Source of the DNA: Pseudomonadota bacterium
GTDB taxonomy: Bacteria; Desulfobacterota; Desulfobacteria; Desulfobacterales; RPRI01
Direction: 5' to 3'
NCBI GenBank assembly: GCA_018830925.1
Contig: JAHJRK010000291.1
Location: 1 to 10,593 of the forward strand
DNA: 10,593 bases
In this document: in pieces, positions 7,368-10,593 of the stretch
Numbering within the stretch: position 1 is the stretch's first letter
Layout of the letters: each line of letters begins with the position of its first letter
Notes under the pieces: generated by a model
Databases searched by the model: none
What the model was told of the DNA's origin: nothing
What the model saw: the letters and a program-made list of their open reading frames with translations, nothing else
Translations under genes and position numbers: made by a program

Positions 7368-8387
7368 TCATTGATACTTATTCAAAGAAGCTTTAATAAA
7401 ATCGACGATTTCTTTACCGTTGTACCCTTTTTTATCCAAATCCTTGACATATTGATCTACTATCGGCGCAACGGCTGCCTTCCACCGGGCGCTTTCTTTG
7501 CTATCCTGCCCGATAATCTGACCACCCTGCTCCAGAAGATATTTCAACCCGATCATATCGCTGGTATCCCAGGCTTCACCATGCTTGACAACCCATTCCG
7601 CATTTATTTCCTCGATGGTTTTCTGTACCTTTGGGGGGAGTGAATTCCATTTGTCTTTGTTCATGACGACAAAAAAGGACGTGGTGTATGCGGATGAAAG
7701 ATTGGCTGTACAATACCGGACCACCTCACCCAGTTTCCAGCCCTTATTGGATTCCAGCGGGTAGACGGCCCCGTCCACAACGCCTTTTTGGAGCATTTCA
7801 TAAGTTTCCGGCATCGGTTTGGCTATTGGCGTTCCACCCAAAGCCTTTACAACCTCGGCGCTGGTACCATGGCTTCTGAACTTCAGCCCTTTCATATCTT
7901 CAATTTTCAGAACAGGCTTATCCTTGGTGGAGACCAACCCCGGTCCGTGTGCGTGCAGATACATGACCTTCGTGTCATTCAGTTCCTTGGGTTTGAACTT
8001 ATTATAGACATCATTGATGACTTTGGTCGCGGCCACGCCACTAGTGTAACCCAGCGGCAGATCAACTGCCAGCATGACCGGAAACCGCCCCGGCGTATAA
8101 GCCAGAACAGCAAAACCGATATCCGACAATCCTTCAACCACGCCATCGTAGCACTGGTTGGATTTGGTCAGGGTCTGTCCGGGGAAATATTCAATTTTGA
8201 CAGCGCCGCCGGTTCGTTTTTCAACTTCCTTGCCCCACTGCTCTGCCAGAATGCTTTGAATATGAGATGGCGGGAAAAAACAACTGTAGGTGAGTTTGAC
8301 GGGCCCTGCAGAACTGGTGGCAACCGTAGCCAACATGATTGTTATAAGGCATAATACACTGAAAACAAAACTCCTTTTTCTATTCAT
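7368..8387 (-). CDS. dctP: TRAP transporter periplasmic substrate-binding protein, DctP
   Basis: This 339-residue exported protein has a signal peptide at residues 1-27 (MNRKR, then a hydrophobic core, then TSSAG, cleavage likely after Ala27). The mature part is a DctP-type Venus-flytrap protein. Arg171 in MKGLKFRSHG corresponds to the conserved arginine that binds the substrate carboxylate in most TRAP binding proteins. PMPETYEMLQKGVVDGAVYP (192-211) is the family signature. A perfect AAGGAGG eight bases before the ATG predicts strong translation, fitting a binding protein made in excess. It is the first gene of the minus-strand operon. The substrate is an organic acid by family rule; the co-transcribed acyl-CoA ligase suggests one that is then activated with CoA. 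Confidence 0.95.
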   Translation of the reverse strand: MNRKRSFVFSVLCLITIMLATVATSSAGPVKLTYSCFFPPSHIQSILAEQWGKEVEKRTGGAVKIEYFPGQTLTKSNQCYDGVVEGLSDIGFAVLAYTPGRFPVMLAVDLPLGYTSGVAATKVINDVYNKFKPKELNDTKVMYLHAHGPGLVSTKDKPVLKIEDMKGLKFRSHGTSAEVVKALGGTPIAKPMPETYEMLQKGVVDGAVYPLESNKGWKLGEVVRYCTANLSSAYTTSFFVVMNKDKWNSLPPKVQKTIEEINAEWVVKHGEAWDTSDMIGLKYLLEQGGQIIGQDSKESARWKAAVAPIVDQYVKDLDKKGYNGKEIVDFIKASLNKYQ

Positions 8388-8755
8388 CGACAGACCCTCC
8401 TTTTTAAGTCAGAATTGAATGAAGCTAAGACAATTAATCCCCTGAAACCGACAGAAATCACCCCCCTTTCATAACAATATTTAATTGCATATCCAAAACC
8501 TTATGTCGATAATTATTTTTGAGATAACTTCCAGACATTTAGGTTATTCCGGCAACATTGAAATTGATAAGGAGACCCTCTCAATTCCAACGGTGATAGT
8601 GATTCAAAGCTTATTAAAAATAGTTTATATTTATTGATATTTTGTTGTCTATGATCGCCATCATACATAACTTTTTAATTGTAGGATCGCGAATTTTTTT
8701 TTATCTTTATGATGCCTGTCATATTCACACCAAGTATATAGGGAACATCCCATAT
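8388..8755. other. AT-rich divergent intergenic region upstream of dctP
   Basis: This stretch of 368 bases holds no gene. It carries the dctP ribosome binding site (AAGGAGG on the minus strand), weak promoter candidates for the operon near 8468-8501, and a long AT-rich stretch towards the two-CW remnant. I see no clear promoter for the remnant. Confidence 0.6.
8468..8501 (-). promoter_or_regulatory. Weak promoter candidates for the dctP operon
   Basis: Two readings overlap on the minus strand. The first is a sigma-70-like pair, TTGGAT (8491-8496) and TATGAA (8468-8473), with a 17-base spacer, each only a partial match. The second is a GG-N10-GC arrangement at 8486-8501 (AGGTTTTGGATATGCA), as in sigma-54 promoters, but with few other consensus positions. 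No sigma-54 activator gene is in the window. Either would start transcription within about 80 bases of the dctP ATG. Confidence 0.25.
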
Positions 8756-9084
8756 ATGGTCAAGAAAGCAGAACGGAAAATGAACTGTTGGGGGATTCAA
8801 GAAATGCGGACGCGAGGCCAATGGAGCGAAAGCAAAGGAACTCGGCGTTTGTCCTGCCTACCCAAATCATGGAAAACACTGCGCGGTGAATTCAAGTTAA
8901 AGTGCACCACTTGGCCTTTGCCGGAACACTTCATGGGGTGACTGGTAGTCAAGGCGCTTTCAACACGAAAAAGATCACCGGCCAGGATACGGTCGACTTT
9001 ATCAAATTCCGTCAGAATATCGCGGACATGAAAACCTGGGATATGGATATGTTCGCGGAAGTGATGGGAAAACCCAAGAAATAA
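8756..9084 (+). pseudogene. Broken two-CW domain protein gene
   Basis: ATG at 8756 reads MVKKAERKMNCWG. After the run of five G at 8790-8794 the meaningful sequence continues one frame over: FKKCGREANGAKAKELG and then VCPAYPNHGKHCAVN, reaching TAA at 8898-8900. From about 8890 a third frame continues AFAGTLHGVTGSQGAF, then NTKKITGQDTVDFIKFRQ, to a stop at 9082-9084. Joined, this matches the layout I recall for two-CW domain proteins: NCWEFKKCGRE..., VCPA..., C, AGTLCGG..QGTF, C..CDFYK. At least two frameshifts are needed. In the second half the family cysteines are replaced (GTLH for GTLC; GQDTVDF for C-x-x-C-D-F), so this is decay rather than one sequencing error. Two-CW proteins are small Cys/Trp-rich proteins of anaerobes with unknown function, often attached to sensory domains. 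Confidence 0.65.
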
Positions 9085-9110
9085 TCCGCAGTATATCTGT
9101 AACCATAAAT

Positions 9111-9143
9111 GAATCAGGCAGGAAATAACACCCTGCCTGATTC
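9111..9143. terminator. Strong stem-loop after the two-CW remnant
   Basis: GAATCAGGCAGG (9111-9122) pairs perfectly over 12 bp with CCTGCCTGATTC (9132-9143) around a nine-base AT-rich loop. It begins 27 bases after the remnant's stop. No true T-run follows on either strand, so it is best seen as a hairpin terminator of modest strength or an mRNA 3'-end protector left from the intact gene. Confidence 0.6.
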
Positions 9144-9289
9144 GCATTAAAATTAAATTAATCCTTCATGTCCAACGTCCTTTACGCCCCATTATAAAAA
9201 TGAATTTTCAAGCCCTTTCATGAATTACTCTGCTATGGACATTTTAACCTGATGTCTTTCTGTGACCAAATTTATTTAAATACAAAGGC

Positions 9290-9317
9290 TTGACAAATAT
9301 TACAAATGAAGTACAAT
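9290..9317 (+). promoter_or_regulatory. Near-consensus sigma-70 promoter of the TA module
   Basis: TTGACA (9290-9295) is a perfect -35 box and TACAAT (9312-9317) a five-of-six -10 box, with a 16-base spacer. The expected transcription start, about seven bases after the -10 box, is 9323-9325, which is at or next to the toxin ATG at 9325. No Shine-Dalgarno sequence precedes that ATG. Confidence 0.75.
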
Positions 9318-9322
9318 TGTAC
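9311..9322. promoter_or_regulatory. Perfect 12-bp palindrome over the -10 box, candidate operator
   Basis: GTACAATTGTAC is a perfect palindrome that contains the -10 box and ends two bases before the toxin start. TACAAA also occurs at 9281 and 9301, 20 bases apart, and TACAATTG begins at 9312, so similar half-sites fall on about the same face of the helix. TA modules are normally repressed by the antitoxin or toxin-antitoxin complex at such sites. Confidence 0.5.
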
Positions 9323-9324
9323 GC

Positions 9325-9714
9325 ATGAAAATTGTCGCAGACACAAATGCATTTATTGCAGTGGCTTTAAATGAGCCGGAAAAGGACATGATAATCCGTC
9401 TTACTGAAGGGCATGATCTGGTCGCCCCCGAAGTTTTACCATTTGAAATTGGTAACGCATTGACGGCAATGATGAAAAGAAATGTATTAATTGCCGACGA
9501 GGTCATTTTAGCATGGGATATGATTCAGAATATTCCGGTCGATTTGCGACGAATAGAAATCGGAGCGGCATTAAACATAGCAACTCAATTCAACATATAT
9601 GCATATGATGCCTATTTTTTGGAATGCTCTCGTAAACTACGCAGCCCATTATTGACCCTTGATCGGCAGATGAAAGAGATCGCCCGAAAAATCGGCATTC
9701 AAGTTATGGAGTAA
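9325..9714 (+). CDS. PIN-domain toxin, VapC-like ribonuclease
   Basis: This 129-residue PIN domain is the normal VapC length. The acidic residues expected to hold Mg2+ are present: Asp6 with Asn8 (VADTNAF), Glu41 (PFEIGNAL), Asp95 (AYDAYFLE) and Asp113 (LTLDRQM). Proteins of this family cut RNA, often tRNA or rRNA, and stop growth when not bound by the antitoxin. The start is fixed by the first strand and Asp6, so it cannot be moved to the next ATG. No ribosome binding site is seen, and the promoter predicts a leaderless mRNA. The antitoxin gene follows after five bases, the reverse of the common order. Confidence 0.92.
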   Translation: MKIVADTNAFIAVALNEPEKDMIIRLTEGHDLVAPEVLPFEIGNALTAMMKRNVLIADEVILAWDMIQNIPVDLRRIEIGAALNIATQFNIYAYDAYFLECSRKLRSPLLTLDRQMKEIARKIGIQVME

Positions 9715-9719
9715 ATACT

Positions 9720-9941
9720 ATGAAAGTCTATACATATTCAGAAGCAAGACAGCGTTTCACCGAGGTTCTTAATATCGCACGTGAAGAAGAAGTGATTATA
9801 AAAAGACGTGACGGAGAAACATTTACGATTGTCTTCAAAAAAACCCCAAAATCCCCATTCGATATCCCAGGTATAAAAACCAAAGCGACTACGGATGATA
9901 TCCTTGCAGCCGTAAAAGATTCAAGAGAAAGCAGGGCTTAA
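9720..9941 (+). CDS. Phd/YefM-type antitoxin
   Basis: This 73-residue protein has the N-terminal fold of Phd/YefM antitoxins: MKVYTYSEARQRFTEVLNIA followed by EEVIIKRRDGETFTIVFKK, the pattern of the DNA-binding dimer. The tail from about residue 45 is flexible and charged (KATTDDILAAVKDSRESRA), as expected for the part that wraps around and blocks the toxin. It starts five bases after the toxin stop, with GGAG (9708-9711) eight bases before the ATG, so it has the good ribosome binding site that the toxin lacks. It is likely to neutralise the PIN toxin and repress the promoter at 9290-9317. Confidence 0.88.
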   Translation: MKVYTYSEARQRFTEVLNIAREEEVIIKRRDGETFTIVFKKTPKSPFDIPGIKTKATTDDILAAVKDSRESRA

Positions 9942-10043
9942 CAGGATGTTATGTTTGGCATTTAAGTCTTTTGGCTGCTATGTTTTAAATAAAAAGATTC
10001 TGCTACAGTTTAATTACAAAGCCATCTTAAATCTGACCTTACC

Positions 10044-10145
10044 CTCCCGAAAGCCGAAGATCCGCCAGCGGCACGTCCGCCTATCTTTATGGCGGATGGC
10101 GGAACGCTCAACACCTCCCGAAGGTCCGCCAATTTTTATGGCGGA
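10044..10145. repeat. Cluster of TCCGCC/GGCGGA hairpin units
   Basis: Two hairpins of the same build, TCCGCC, nine AT-rich bases, GGCGGA, occur at 10076-10096 and 10125-10145, exactly 49 bases apart. A further TCCGCC at 10061-10066 and GGCGGA at 10098-10103 flank the first and can form an outer stem. CTCCCGAA precedes the cluster at 10044 and is repeated at 10115. This looks like a REP- or MITE-like palindromic element, possibly in tandem. It starts about 100 bases after the antitoxin stop and could also act as a 3' end for that transcript. Confidence 0.65.
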
Positions 10146-10231
10146 TTGCCCCTTTCTTTCTACAATTCATTGACAAAACACATACAATATGATTTTTTGA
10201 GCTCACATTCCAACCTTAACTCTAATGTGTC

Positions 10232-10348
10232 ATGGACGACGCTTTATATAAAAAGAGTATTTCGATAGAAAGTTTTCTGGGGAAAAATTGGGTTCGTTCT
10301 GAGCTTTCACTGGAGCATGTGCAGGCCATACTTCGAGCTATAGCATGA
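10232..10348 (+). CDS. Possible 38-residue ORF
   Basis: ATG at 10232 opens 38 codons ending SELSLEHVQAILRAIA before TGA at 10346-10348. The residue use looks protein-like and would form a C-terminal helix, but there is no Shine-Dalgarno sequence and I know no family. It may be a small gene, a remnant, or chance. Confidence 0.2.
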   Translation: MDDALYKKSISIESFLGKNWVRSELSLEHVQAILRAIA

Positions 10349-10401
10349 TAAAATTACGTGGATGGTTACAGATAAGAGCCGAATTATATTCTAAAATATT
10401 G

Positions 10402-10441
10402 TTGACTTATATTTTGATGAACCCCAATACTCACGTATAAA
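10402..10441 (+). promoter_or_regulatory. Promoter-like sites before the 10466 palindrome
   Basis: Two overlapping sigma-70-like pairs are present: TTGACT (10402-10407) with CAATAC (10425-10430) at 17 bases, and TTGATG (10414-10419) with TATAAA (10436-10441) at 16 bases. The second has the better -10 box. A transcript from it would start near 10448 and contain the palindrome at 10466-10497. No gene follows inside the window. Confidence 0.3.
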
Positions 10442-10465
10442 AACAAACGGCGGCTAACCTATAAG

Positions 10466-10497
10466 GATTGACACGACCTGCAAGGTCGTTTTCAATC
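10466..10497. repeat. 32-bp imperfect palindrome, possible attenuator or terminator
   Basis: GATTGA (10466-10471) pairs with TCAATC (10492-10497), and inside it ACGACCT (10473-10479) pairs with AGGTCGT (10483-10489) around the loop GCA. A 1x2 internal loop separates the stems. TTTT at 10489-10492 directly follows the inner stem on the + strand, so the inner hairpin looks like a small intrinsic terminator that competes with the outer stem. It occurs once only, so it is not a CRISPR repeat. Confidence 0.45.
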
Positions 10498-10593
10498 TAT
10501 TGTTCAAGAAGCCCGGATAGGGCGCACCATTTATTAAGGGTAATGATTTAAGAGGTATCAGGGTGGGTTTTGCCGGAGTATAATGTTGCCGGC

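Larger units (their letters stand above)
9942..10593. other. Region without a convincing gene, right end of window
   Basis: These 652 bases hold a cluster of TCCGCC/GGCGGA hairpins (10044-10145), a possible 38-codon ORF (10232-10348), promoter-like sites (10402-10441) and a 32-bp imperfect palindrome (10466-10497). A 75-codon frame at 9946-10173 runs through the hairpins and is probably not a gene. The last 95 bases have TTGCCGG twice near the edge but no recognised feature. Confidence 0.6.

Noticed and set aside
7788..8354. 188-codon + strand frame opposite dctP
   Set aside because: It is antisense to a clear binding-protein gene with a signal peptide and family signature, and has no motif of its own.
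8642..8941. 99-codon + strand frame across the two-CW region
   Set aside because: Only its middle (MVKKAERKMNCWG) is meaningful. Before and after, the residues look random, and the family pattern continues in other frames.
9936..9990. GCTTAAC after the antitoxin as part of an integron attC site
   Set aside because: No matching GTTRRRY partner or attC fold follows, and there is no integrase in the window.
10170..10188. TTGACA and TACAAT at 10170-10188 as a promoter
   Set aside because: The spacer is only seven bases, far too short for sigma-70.
10466..10497. CRISPR repeat
   Set aside because: The palindrome occurs once and there is no regular repeat-spacer pattern.

Overview
The window looks like chromosomal DNA of an anaerobic, probably sulfate-reducing bacterium of the Desulfobacterota (Desulfobacterales-like). 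This is inferred from gene content, not from a marker gene: a DctPQM TRAP transporter run together with a phenylacetate-CoA-ligase-type enzyme, a stand-alone response regulator with a Trp-rich tail, a decayed 'two-CW' domain gene, and a small ATC-hydrolase/DUF6125-like protein. No rRNA, tRNA, CRISPR array or transposase was found.

Layout. (1) 2-1162, +: 3' part of a group II PLP decarboxylase, closest to PanP (aspartate 1-decarboxylase, making beta-alanine), cut by the left edge. (2) 1435-1956, +: AT-rich small protein resembling DUF6125. (3) 2022-2845, +: a possible 43-codon ORF overlapping by ATGA the start of a Crp/Fnr-family regulator. (4) 8387 down to 3126, -: the main operon, in transcription order dctP, dctQ, dctM, a PaaK-like acyl-CoA ligase, a 63-residue helical protein and a receiver-only response regulator. 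A GC-rich hairpin lies between dctP and dctQ. Beyond the last gene, an N-terminally missing reading frame resembling the end of a universal stress protein (2870-3088, -) lies between the operon and the convergent crp gene. (5) 8756-9084, +: remnant of a two-CW domain gene broken by at least two frameshifts, still followed by a strong stem-loop. (6) 9325-9941, +: a toxin-antitoxin pair in reversed order (PIN/VapC toxin first, Phd-type antitoxin second). Its promoter places the toxin start codon at or next to the predicted transcription start, with a perfect 12-bp palindrome over the -10 box. (7) 9942-10593: no convincing gene; a cluster of TCCGCC/GGCGGA hairpins, a possible 38-codon ORF, promoter-like sites and a 32-bp imperfect palindrome.

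How the parts may work together (inference). The periplasmic protein DctP captures an organic acid, DctQM imports it with an ion gradient, and the ligase activates it to a CoA thioester. Co-transcription suggests that the substrate is a carboxylic acid, perhaps aromatic, but the sequence does not name it. The response regulator has no output domain and no partner kinase here. The Crp-family regulator is convergent to the operon, so a link to it is only positional. The most unusual parts are the reversed TA module with a probably leaderless toxin mRNA, the decayed two-CW gene, and the compact transporter-ligase-receiver operon.
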